A stretch of DNA of 64,000 nt from Durusdinium trenchii (Eukaryota; Sar; Dinophyceae; Suessiales; Symbiodiniaceae). A program made the translations under genes and the position numbers. A model generated the notes under the pieces. It had not been told where the DNA came from and did no database searches. It saw only the letters and a list, made by a program, of their open reading frames with translations. The DNA is taken from assembly GCA_963970005.1 (NCBI GenBank), contig CAXAMN010022017.1, positions 579,826 through 643,825 on the forward strand, written 5' to 3'. Below, piece after piece: positions 11,827-22,415 of this stretch; within the stretch, counting starts at the first letter, position 1, and each line of letters begins with the position of its first letter.

Positions 11827-12892
11827 AAGGAAAAGGCAGACCGACCAAAACCAACCAAAATGACACCTTTGTACGCCTATAACCTAAAATAGACCCAACC
11901 ATAATTTGGTTTACACCACCCTCCTTCCAGACCTTCATTGGGTCAAGATAAACGCTCAAGCGCACACATAAAAAACATATAAGGGGTCATGTTTGCAAGG
12001 AAATGAGGGCTTTATAGAACAGCGCTTGAAACAGCGCTTGATCTGAGATTATAGGAAAATTGCCTTTCCATAGAATGGATAGGAGTCCACTCAAAAAGGG
12101 CTGTCCATAAATTGAGTGCCCCTCCACTTTTGGAGTCTCTTTAACAGAGTCATGTTGTTCGTAGAACCGTTTTATGCAGGAGCCTGCGGGAAAGATTTTA
12201 TGGATGAATTTTTTACAGGGATTATATTATATATATATATGTGTGTGTGTGTGTGTGCGTGTAGGTAGGTAGGTATGATATATTCCAAAATATGCCAAGA
12301 GTCCTAAAAATCTGAAAATGTTGCCCCAAAACTCAAAACCAACTCATCCCCTCCAATCCTCCTTAAAGCAACCAGCTTTCGGCCGCCATCCCGGACCAGG
12401 GAGGGAGGCGGACCATCACAAACCAGGGACCTGGTGGCGGACAAACAAACAAGCCACCTGTGACCAAGTCACCTACCAGCTGCTTCCAAGGGGTTACCAA
12501 TAGACAACCCTACACTGCTTATAGGTCACCAGACAGGACACCCAGACAGGAAGCGCTATATAGGTATGATCACTCTACACTGCCTATGCATGACTAGCGT
12601 CTATATAGTCAGACATGGCCCACCGTCCTGGGCCGTTCTGGGCCGTCCTGTCGTCCACACCAGTCCACGGAAACGGTCAAAAACCGTCGGTCTTTCAGCT
12701 ACCCGACACAACAAGAATCCACATGAAGCATCCCAAGAACCCCACTTGAACTTGGATTGTCTCAAGGAAACTCAAAACATCATCCTGGAAGGCAATTCGC
12801 CCATAAAGAAAAGATAAGAAAAGTTAAAAAGAAAATGTCTTAAGCCTTAAGCAAAACCAGGTTCATGAATCTTCCATCTTCAGACTGAAGAC

Positions 12893-12950
12893 TTGACACA
12901 GTCGGATCGCAGCTTCTGCAACCGTCGCGTCGTCGCCCGTTCGTCGGAGG
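12893..12950 (-). CDS. Candidate isolated exon, helical protein
   Basis: Reads SLRRTGDDATVAEAAIRLCQ on the minus strand, between an AG acceptor and a GT donor (CAA then GTCTTC). The wording resembles armadillo/HEAT-type repeat helices, but I found no neighbouring exon to join in phase. Identity is unknown. Confidence 0.35.
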
Positions 12951-13219
12951 CTTGCGAAGGCGACGACAAAGGTGGAGGAGCAAAACAACCAGCCCAGCGC
13001 ACGCGAGTCGGTGGGCTCCCAAGCAGGGAGAAACCCGGAGGACCAGCAAGGGCTAGCTATCACAAATGACATGTACCATGACCTTCCCAGAGGTGTCTAT
13101 AAATAGCCTCGGTCTGAGGTGATTTCGGGTGTCCAATAACCACCAAACTTGGTTTCGGTCCTGGTAGGTGTGCTTTCTTGCAGGTGAATCATCCCAACAA
13201 TGTGCTCACATCGTACTCC

Positions 13220-13285
13220 CGAAAACTCACGTGGACCCTGGTCGAATCAGTCCCCAACCCATTCCCGGGTCCACGTGAGTTTTCG
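13220..13285. repeat. Foldback element with perfect 19-base arms
   Basis: Left arm CGAAAACTCACGTGGACCC (13220-13238) is the exact reverse complement of 13267-13285; the loop is 28 bases. It sits immediately before a second perfect foldback at 13308-13388. Confidence 0.9.
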
Positions 13286-13307
13286 GGGAGCTGAACATGG
13301 AACCCTT

Positions 13308-13388
13308 CCAGCACCCTCCAACAGGTCACCAATTGAAACCTGTTAGAGCCTAACAACCCTCCACAGGAGACCTGTTGGAGGGTGCTGG
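13308..13388. repeat. Family B foldback element, perfect 20-base arms
   Basis: Left arm CCAGCACCCTCCAACAGGTC is the exact reverse complement of the right arm at 13369-13388. Internal sequence contains ACCAATTG. Related copies occur at 4668-4760, 20853-20937, 28668-28760, 32140-32207 and in part at 58838-58863. This is the type copy of a dispersed family. Confidence 0.92.
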
Positions 13389-14648
13389 TTGAAGCTTGGA
13401 GGGCCCAAAAAGCCACGTGAAGCTCGCGAGGAACCACCACGCGAACAGTTTGGGAGTCAGATTGGGGAGTTACTCTCCAACAGGTCACCCGAAGAGGTGG
13501 AACGTGACGACGTCATCCACGTCTGGAACTCCCCCCCGTGTCGAGTGCTCCACTCATCCGCTGAATCCTCTAAAGCGCCTCCTGCACGGGACACCAGCGC
13601 CAGGGTGGCAGGCACTGCTGACGTGCTTACGTGCGGCCGGTGCAAATGCATGCGTGTAGGGCCATGGCCCAAGGCAGCCACCTTGATGACAAGGGGGGGC
13701 CGAGGGTGCACATCTGTGTCATGTGTGACCCAAACAGTGGATGAATGGCATATTTGGGATGGTTATGGGTGGTTTCAGGGAATCGGCATGTAGGCGCCAG
13801 GCCATCCCATGGGTGTGCTGGACGACGTGACGCTTATCTGCCGGGATCTCCAAAAACAACAACCAAACAGATGTACCAGGACCATCCTGTCGGGGTGTCC
13901 TGGCTGGACTACCCCACACTACCTATAGGCTTCCAGACAGGGCACCCCTTGGATGGTCCAGGTATGAAGTGTTTGTGAACCAGAAGCTACTGGCGGCCCT
14001 GGCATCGCTACGAACAAACTAGGAAACAAGGACCGCGACTAGTTGCTATCTCTGCGATCTAGATCACAAGATGGGTCCAGGTCCATGGAGGGCTGTGCGG
14101 AAAGGGGCGAAAAGGGTAGTCCATGACCCCTAGCCCAAGCTGCAACCGCATATGGAAACTGTCTTCCAGCACCACCCAGGTCGGGTGGTTGATAGACCCC
14201 CCTGACCATGTAATTTCCATCTAATGAGCATCCTTTGGGTGGTGCTGGTTCTGGCCGTAGGCCAGTTTGGGGGCCATCTTTGGCATGCGAAATGCAACCA
14301 AAGGCTCGCTTCGGAGTGCTTCCGCCGGGATACTGCTAGGAGTCTTGGCCACATATTGTGGCAATATGCATCCCCACACACACACACAGTCCCGAAACCT
14401 CAAAGCCATGTGTAACTATTAATGCTTTTTGATAAACAAAACATCTTTTTTGAATAAAAATAAATAAATAGATAATATAAACTGAAATAAATTGTCCGAT
14501 ATACTGGCAGTATTTGGCCAAACCTAACGGGCTTTAACCCTTTGGCCATATGAAGTCCGGCCGTATGGCCACTCTCGACCCACGAGGACCGATCAAAAAA
14601 TAAACCAGAATCGTGAAACGACATCATTTTCAGCTATCCATTTCGAGG

Positions 14649-14703
14649 TCTCTCTATCGATCTATCTATCTATCTATCTATCCCTCCCTCCCTCCCTCCC
14701 TTC
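14649..14703. repeat. Microsatellite CTAT/CCCT
   Basis: About seven TCTA units followed by about five CCCT units. Simple repeat with no other meaning visible. Confidence 0.9.
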
Positions 14704-15361
14704 ATACTCTTCACTCTTCATGAGTGTTCAGAAGAAGTCGTCCAAATCATTCCAAATCGATGGCCCCCACTTCCTGACCCGGGTGTCTTGCTCAAGCCAC
14801 GACCCGGGCGACCAAAACCGGGAAACCGAAGTGGCGCACCGATCTGCGTGTGGCCTGGGTCTGGGTCTGTGGGCGTGGGCAGTATGCTTGTCGATGTTGG
14901 GTATTCCGTGTCATCCACCCTGGTAGGGTAGTCCAAATCATGCCGAATGAAGTCTGGTATAAATAGCTGTCCAAGTGTGTATGTGCCGGTATCGGTATGT
15001 CTATGCAGCACATCTCGAACTTCTCATTGGGAGGCTCCACCCCAGCTTAAAGCTTAAAGGCTTCGACAAAACAGATCTGAAACCACCCCTGTCAGTTGTC
15101 GCTGGATATCGAAACCACCACGGCTCCCAGGTGGAAGCTGTCCTCAAGTGGCATGGCCTTCCTCGCTGAATTGCACGTGCAACCACGAAGCAGGGCGCGG
15201 AATGATGGCAGAACTCATGGCGTGGTCTGGGGTGTGAGGCAAGGCTCCAGGTCCAGGCAAATCCAGGTGGCTCCAGCTGAACGTGTCACACAACCACACA
15301 CGGTTCGGCGACAGTCTTTGGGGGCACACGAACATCCCGCCCCCCCTAGCAACAAGATTAA

Positions 15362-15458
15362 CAAGTGCATTACTACTACTAGTCACAAGAAGCTACTAGT
15401 AGCTATTTGCTACTAGCAGTAATGCACTTGCTACTACTAGCGATGCACTTGTTACTAA
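15362..15458. repeat. CTAGTAG-rich inverted-repeat element
   Basis: CAAGTGCATTACTACTACTA at the left is nearly the reverse complement of CTACTAGCAGTAATGCACTT at 15410-15429, and a third partial unit follows (TACTAGCGATGCACTTG). It is related to 8104-8204. Confidence 0.75.
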
Positions 15459-16627
15459 CAAACTTCTCGCCCTCGACGGGTTCTTGAACCAGCCACGTCC
15501 AGCAACCAGTTTTCCTGGGTCAAGGATGCTTGGCCAACTCGCATTTTCCGTTTTTGTGCATCCAAGGGAAGTCCGAAGGAGCATCGGCTGGTCAGTCAAG
15601 CCCCTAAAGAGACCAAGTCGAACACTGGGTGGCCAGCCAATTTGAGACTTCCCCCATCTATATTCTGTGTGCTCTTAGCTAAGCAGGACAAAAACACCTG
15701 AAAAGAATAAACAGGGGTGGAAACCTCAACTGTGGCCATGTCTTCGACCTCATTCTCTGAGCTCTTTGGGGCCAGGCCCAGCACGGTCCCTCATCCCGAG
15801 ACCCACACCGCCGAGATTGGGCACATCTTCCCGGTCACCGCGACGCCGGCAGTCGGTGAGGACACCCACCGACCGCGCGCGCGCGAACCAGCCGTCTCAC
15901 CGGCACAGGAATGGGAGCAACAGGAGTGGGGAGCGACACCCAGTGAGTTGTAGGCTCAATTTTGGGATTTGGATTTCTATCATGCTGGCACCAGCCTGAC
16001 CAAAATCCAACTGATCGAACACTAACCATGGTGCCAAAGCTGTGATCAGCTGTCCATCTTGCGCACCAGCGGTCGTCCGGACCCCCCCCCGTCCCTTCCG
16101 GACGGCGTTGCCAAAGAAACATATCATCATTGGTCACTGGTCAAGAATGGTCCGCCCCCCTGTCCAACCCCTTTAACACCGTGACGCGACGGGCACCAAA
16201 GAACGTGACTTGACTTGACGGATGTGGATGTGACGGACACATCGAGCGCGGCACACATGACTGCAGGGACAGCCCAAAACCACGGGTTTTGCCGGGTTGG
16301 TCGCCTGGCATGGTCGAAACCAAGGGTCAATCTTCAGGGTCCATGCTAGGTATATTCGTTTGCGGGGGGGCTTACAGTGTCTTCCTCTCCTCAGCGCCTA
16401 AATGTTATACACATCTCTAGTTCCCTGACAAAATTGAATCTTGTAAGTAAGCTTTTCCTCAGCGTGAAGTGCAATGTCCAAAAGCAGTTCCAGACGTTTT
16501 CTCATGTTGAAACATTTGACTGCATGACCATTACAAAACCCCAACCATGCTCATCAGCCATCTCACCAAAACCTCACAATTTCCGAAAACATCCTATATC
16601 ATCATTTATATTTATATATATATACAT

Positions 16628-16728
16628 ACCTGGACCCTCCAACAGGTGTTTCCTGGAGGCAACAGGTGGGAAAAAAACTAAAAAACAGTTGGGGTCCCAA
16701 AACAGCCTGTCGGAGGGTCCTGGTATCT
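16628..16728. repeat. Foldback element related to family B
   Basis: Left arm ACCTGGACCCTCCAACAGG and right arm CCTGTCGGAGGGTCCTGGT are inverted repeats with one or two mismatches. It follows a TA-rich run at about 16612-16626. Confidence 0.75.
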
Positions 16729-17149
16729 AACCCCATGGGGCAGTTTCCTGAATATATACAAAGTTTGGAAAAACATGTGCCCAAGCTGCACTACTTTTCT
16801 TTCATCAACTCCCCTCCCCTTTCATGTCCCTTTCGTATGGCCCACTGGTGTTATTTGCTTGTGATGCTTTTTCAAATCACTGCTGCAAAAACAAAAAGGT
16901 ATCAAATGAGTCGGTGTGTTGCGTTGCAGTCAGTTCATGATCACTTCCAGTACCCCCAACGAAAACACATCCCCTGTTTCTCTCAGATCCTGCTCTGGCC
17001 GAATTTGTCCTCTTGCTTCGTCGCACTTAACCCTGGCATGCATGGGCTGACAGTTAGGCACTTCGAGTCAGGTGGGGCTGCTACGCAGCAGCGAGAGGCC
17101 CCGGCGGACCGAAAAAGCACCGTTTGAGGCCAGTGCTTGGCCGAGCGGA

Positions 17150-17292
17150 TCAGGCGTTCGAGGCCCCGAACCCCAAACAACCAGAAAGAAATGGATGTTT
17201 CCCCAAACAACTGTTTCCTATGTAAAGGATTTCAATTGCCATATTGGAACAACCAGACTTGTTTCTGGTTGGGACTGGAGCTCCAGGTTTGA
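17150..17292. repeat. Family E dispersed repeat, copy 1
   Basis: Shares CCCAAACAACCAGAAAGAAA, then TAAAGGATTTCAATTGCCAT and ATTGGAACAACCA, with 20576-20690. A reverse-oriented relative lies at about 26750-26870 (TTCTGGTTGTTTGGGTTTCC). Confidence 0.7.
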
Positions 17293-20200
17293 AATAGGTT
17301 TATGTGGAATGTTTCTGTGTTTTGCGGGTGCGAGGGACTTGTCTCCAATCTCAAGTGTCTGAGGCTACTTGGACAGGTTATGGCACACTGCTCGCCACCC
17401 TGATCTACAAAGACCCCCAGACAGCGCACAAGCAACTGACAAAGTCCTACCCAAAACCATGAAATCATCAGAAATCCATGGGGACTAAGACATGACATGG
17501 TCATTTCACTGTAAATTCTAATCAAGACGGAAGTATCGGGGGCAAGCACCGGATCCACAACAAATCTCTTGGGCGTTTTTAGCCCAAGACCGGGAAGGGT
17601 GGTTGGATCGCCCACGACACACATCCCGCTTCAGCGCCCAGCAGCGGCCAAATCGAAGCTTGGGCACTGAAGGAGAGGTGCCGGGTGCGAATGAACACTA
17701 AAAGGGAAGAGCAAGAGTCCTTGTCCTCTTGCACGACTGAAACCCTGTAGCGAAACGACGCTGGTTTGGGAGCGTGCCAACGGTGCAACGCTCGCGCCGC
17801 TGTGCGAAAAGGTCGTGCCCCGAAACTCGCAGTCTCGGAAACTGGCAGTATAAAGTATCTCAAAGTTGGATGACCCTTCCAACAGGTTAGCCTCCCAATA
17901 GAGGAAACAGAAGAATCCTCCACAGCTTCCGAACGAGCTGAAGTCTCTCTTCATTCAAAGGCGCCCCAAATCGCTACTCCAAAAAAAGGCTTCTGTGTCC
18001 CACCACTGGGAGGCTTAACCATCCTGAACACCACACATCTACTGTATCAACATCTATCAACACTCCCACTTCTTCGTCTTCTTGAATCTTCCCACTCCCA
18101 CCGTGCTGCGATCGCCCGGTTCCGAACTTCCTCGCAGGGCCCGGCTCACCAAGCTCCTCCGGGCCGTGGAGGATCGGAAGAGGCCACCGCCGGCGCGGTC
18201 AGGACACGTGCGGAAGCGACCGGATCATCCACGGTCGTCCCCAAGCTCGGGCAAAAGCGAGCTGGGGTGCCCGCAGTGGGGCCGTGCAATAGCGTTCTTC
18301 CACTGCCAACCATGGGGCTCTGAAGAACACCAAAGAAAGATTGAAAGATACGCATGGATACGAATCGACTCGTGTACGAGTCAATGACCCTAGGAGATAC
18401 ATGTGAATGCCCTTCGACCGGGGCATTCACAACCCGGAGCTCCGTTCCGGGTCGAATCACCTCCAACCCGGTGGAGCCGCCGCCAGGACGGGTGCACCAC
18501 CTCCGACTCGGTTTTGGGGGACACCCCGAGGATCACCTCACCGACACCGCCGAGGCGGCCGACACCCGCCGAGGCTCGGGTGTTCGCTGGTGGATGCCCA
18601 CGAAGTCGTGGTCAGCCCCAACGATGTGTGTGGCGCTTCTTTTCATGTGTGGGGCGTGCTGACTGAGGCCTCGAGGCAGCAGGTGAGGCCCAACAAACCG
18701 GAGCTACGTGCGTCTCGCCCCCAAGGTCTGACCCACAACCCTCGGGGCTGGGCTAACGTTTCCGTTGCCACGCCTGCAGCCCTCCAGACCAACCTTTTTC
18801 GTGGTTGCGTTATGGTTCAACTCATCGCAGACTCGTCAATAACCACTCAAACATGCACACACCGAAATTGAAACATCCGCAAAATGCACGAATTTTGGCG
18901 TAGCTCGTGTAGATTCACGCCCGTTGGAATATCAGAACCTAAGAGAAACATCGGCAGACTCCAATATAAGGCAACGACTCACGAAGATTGTTTTTTCACT
19001 GTGCAGATCTATTTTGAACGACACACACTGAGGAAGTTACAGGTCAAAAAAACGCACCCATGGGATTGTCTGGCTCCTTTTTTGGGACGTCCTGACCGGA
19101 CCGCCTTCAGAGCCCCCCAGGTCCGGCACAGCGTCTAGGCGGCCGCTTTGGGACTTGAAACGAGGGCCGCTCGACGGATCATGGGGTTGCCAAGCGGATC
19201 ATGCTGACAGCGTCGAAGTGGCGACCAGTGCCTATCCATAGAGGTGGACCTCCCGGATTGCGGGATGAACCCAAATTGAGAGGAATCATGCCTGAAAAAC
19301 CGCCATCCCAACGAAACAAGAGGAACACAATATGACACAACCCTCGTACCTCGTCCCCACAAGTGATCCTTCTCCTCCTCTTGACTTGGAAAAGCTGGCG
19401 ATTCTGAAGGAAACCATCAGGCTCAACAGCATCGAGATCAACGAAGAGGTCCCGGAAAACCCTCGAGATGGTGCAATCCACCCAACCCATCCCAGACCAA
19501 TTCTCAAGATCACCCCAAGGAAACATTGGCAGTGAACGGGACATTGATCTCAAAACGAACGAAAGTCCTGAGTTCGACGATGGCATTGCTGAGACCATTC
19601 CCAACTGATTGACTCCCAGGGGTCCAAAGAAGACCGGTCAGAGTCCGACCTGGCGACCTGCCCGTCGCGTCTGGCGGACATCAAAGGATCGAACGATGTA
19701 GAAAGGATGCGGAAGCAGCCGCCTTGCAAAGGACCCAGTGAACTCAAACGAGAAAAACGATGTTCTTCGGGAGTCTTCCGTCTCTAGTTTTGCATCTCGC
19801 TTTGGACGCTTCGCTTCAGAAGCGATCTGCTTGACGTGCCCGGACCGTCAGCACTGCTGGGGAGAAGAAAAGTTTGTTTGGAACTGCATGCTGGGCGCCG
19901 ACGGGATGTGCTCTTGCACCATCCGGCAGACAATTAGATGAAATGCGAGCCGCGCAAGCAGGGCAGGCCGAGAAAAAAGAAGAAAGAATCTGGCTCAACC
20001 TCAGCTTCACCTCCAAATGCTTTGGTTCTCTATATGGGCCGACCTACCTACAGCTGGAAGGAACAGGGCCTGAGGGAGGGGGGGGATGCGGAGGGTGGAG
20101 AAAGCTCCTATAGTCCTTGAAATAGTCCATCCCTGGAAGTTCAAGACCATAAAACCTGGAGAATCTAGTGTAAAATCCTTAGTAAAACAGCGGTGGTTCG

Positions 20201-20575
20201 GTAAGAACCATTACAATAATGGTTGCAAGCTAGGGACCATGGGTTGGAGCTTCACGACCTGGAATTCGGATTGGTCATCCGAGCTCGGGGCCATCCACGT
20301 GACTTAACTATGAGTGTAATATTCAAGGAGGGGTGTATACCCTGGGAAAACATCGGTTTGCATCAAGAAGTCCAACTTGGCACATGCCCGACATCAGTTT
20401 ACCCATGCGGGGAGAGAAACTCATGTCGTGCATCCGCATGGTTCCGCATTTGGGGGTTGCCTTTTCTTTCTTGGGGAATGGCGGGAAGTGGTGGTGGGGA
20501 AAGATGCAGAACACAGGACAAATGCAAAGGTTTGCCACATTCTACGTGGAGGTGTTGTGCTATATGATCTGCGTG

Positions 20576-20690
20576 GAAACCCAAAACAACCGGAAAGAAA
20601 TTGATGCTACCCAAAAAACAATATCCTATTTAAAGGATCTCAATGGCACATATTGGAACAACCATTTCTTTCTTATTGGAACATTCTCAG
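20576..20690. repeat. Family E dispersed repeat, copy 2
   Basis: Contains AACCCAAAACAACCGGAAAG, AAAGGATCTCAATGGCACAT and ATTGGAACAACCATTTCTTT in the same order and spacing as 17150-17292. Confidence 0.7.
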
Positions 20691-20852
20691 TTGTGAGTGG
20701 CCAGGCACAGGGATGCAAAAAGGGCATGAAGCGCCACGCTTGGAGAAATGGCCCCAGACCGTGCAGCATGCAGCATGCAGAACCTCCAAAAGGTCCATCG
20801 GGAGCACCTGTTCTGCCAGATCTTTGGAGCATGAGGGATACCATGGAATACC

Positions 20853-20937
20853 TACCAGCACCCTCCAACAGGTCACCAATTGAGTTATTGCCCGGCAACC
20901 TTCTACGGAGGAGACCTGGCAGAGTCGGGTGCTGGTA
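20853..20937. repeat. Family B foldback element
   Basis: Begins TACCAGCACCCTCCAACAGG and ends AGAGTCGGGTGCTGGTA. It carries the CACCAATTG core of the type copy at 13308-13388. The right arm differs in the same way as the copy at 4668-4760 (CTGGCAGAGTCGGG), which suggests a subfamily. Confidence 0.82.
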
Positions 20938-21272
20938 GATGCATCACAGAAGGAAAAAAGAAGTCCCAACAGCCTCCAAAACCGCCAACGTCCCCAGCCT
21001 CATCTTCCACTAGCAAATGTCAACAGCAATGGAACTCCAAGGCGCCCACCCCAAAGCATGCAAGTCCCCACCCCATCCCGAGTTACACCATTTGATAAGA
21101 ACCAGTTCTTCTCTAAAGTCCAAGTAATGAACCGACTGAAGTGACTCTTCAGTAAAGGACCTTCCGACTCTCAAGTCACCTACAACAAGCCATTCTCTGT
21201 ATGGTGTTTGAATACCGGGGAACCTGTTGGGAGATGAATCAATGCACCCAACTTGTGGGTCTCACGGTCCAC

Positions 21273-21316
21273 CCTGCTCAGCCTTTCAGCAGCTGACACT
21301 GAGAGCTGCTGCGCCG
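21273..21316 (-). CDS. Candidate exon, helical segment
   Basis: Reads AQQLSVSAAERLSR between CTCCCAG and a GT donor (AGCAGG then GTGGAC). The wording is coiled-coil-like. Phase could not be tied to a neighbour, so this is tentative. Confidence 0.35.
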
Positions 21317-22129
21317 CTGGGAGTTGGGGTCGGCAAGCGTTCAAACGGTCGAACGGCCAACGAAGATGGTTCTTGCCACATCCTGGCAGGCCGTGAAAGT
21401 GAGGAAGGCGGTGCTGCGTAAGGGATTCCCGACAGGCCGGAATGTGAGGGATTCCGCCTTCCGACCCAAACACGTCCGATCAAGAAGCAGCCCCTAGCCG
21501 TTCTACACTACAAATGCAGGTCAACCTTTCTTTTGATGAGTCTTGAAGGCTAACACCATCCAAAGAAAAGGTTGACATGCATGTCTATGGTGTTAAGACC
21601 CTTCGTCCAACAGTGGTTGTTCGGTCAAGCCCAGTCAAGCCCTTGACATGTATCGCGACATCGCGGAATCCTAGGGCAGTTTCCAGAAAAGGCCCAAAAA
21701 ACGGATCGCAGAGTTTCCCCAAAATCGGAAAGCGATCCGTACGAGCGACCTGAAAGGATCGACTTGGTTGGGCGACCACCCACCCTCTTCCGGACGGATG
21801 TTCTCCGAAGACGAGCAACGTGTTTTGCTCTTGGACTCCTTGAAAAAGGGCCAGAAAATCGATGGAACAGCCAGAAAATGGAAAAGTAGATCCCCACTAA
21901 AGATGTATTGGAAACATTTGGAAACCGCGCCACTCTCTATTTGGGGGGGGCCACTTTTGAAGGACATGACTATTCTTTTTCAGCATGTGGTGGTCGATGT
22001 TCGTATCCTATGTGGTGGTCGATGTACCCTTGGAAAAACTGTTCATGAACCTCAAAGGCGCGAGATGAAAACCCATACATATATGCTCTAGAAATAACAG
22101 AGCAATCATTCAAGTTTACCCTGTAATCC

Positions 22130-22231
22130 AGTTGAACTATTTTGACCGACTGAAGTTACTGACTGAAGTAAAGGAACATTTTTCGGACCACCCAAAGACC
22201 ATTCTTTGTGTAGTCTCTGACTCCCAGGGTC
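22130..22231. repeat. Family D-related element
   Basis: Contains CAGTTGAACTATTTTGACCG, CTGAAGTAAAGGAACATTTT and ends GACTCCCAGGGTC. The same order of words recurs at 1992-2100, 34322-34395 and 40087-40175, giving a dispersed family with a conserved ACCGACTGAAGT word. Confidence 0.65.
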
Positions 22232-22365
22232 TTTTCACCCTGCGTTGAGGGAAAATTTCATTCTAAATCGTCCATATGAGGATCCTGCGGGTCCCCATGC
22301 ATTTGAAGAAAACATTGGCAGGTATCCACCACATGTCAGGTCCCTTGGTGTCAAGGCCGATTCAC

Positions 22366-22415
22366 CCCAACTTTCGCTGCACGATGGCCTCGTCGCCCTG
22401 GAAGTTGCTGGGAAC
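22366..22415 (-). CDS. Exon of unknown protein
   Basis: Reads VPSNFQGDEAIVQRKL on the minus strand. The acceptor is AACGCAG before GTT and the donor is GT (TTGGG then GTGAAT). Splice signals are good. The plus strand is also open here, which lowers confidence. It may continue the zinc-finger gene to its right. Confidence 0.5.

Larger units (their letters stand above)
9005..12892. other. Upstream region of SPAG6 with repeats and no firm gene
   Basis: Contains the SPAG6 leader, GC-rich patches at about 9480-9560, 9790-10110 and 10580-10820 that are open on both strands, one pair of 80-base direct repeats, and TG and TA/TG microsatellites at about 10998-11018 and 12228-12262. No exon chain could be joined. 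Confidence 0.5.
12951..21272. other. Spacer or intron region with foldback repeats and unproven ORFs
   Basis: Holds inverted-repeat elements (listed separately), a CTAT/CCCT microsatellite at 14655-14702, and GC-rich patches at about 15.7-15.95, 17.05-17.15, 17.75-17.83, 18.1-18.3 and 18.45-18.65 kb. In those patches both strands stay open, so exon direction cannot be decided by eye. No gene is assigned. Confidence 0.5.

Noticed and set aside
18082..18666. Exons on either strand at 18.1-18.7 kb
   Set aside because: Plus (ARLTKLLRAVEDRKR) and minus (VVHPSWRRLHRVG) readings both have usable splice sites. Without phase partners I could not choose, so none was listed as CDS.
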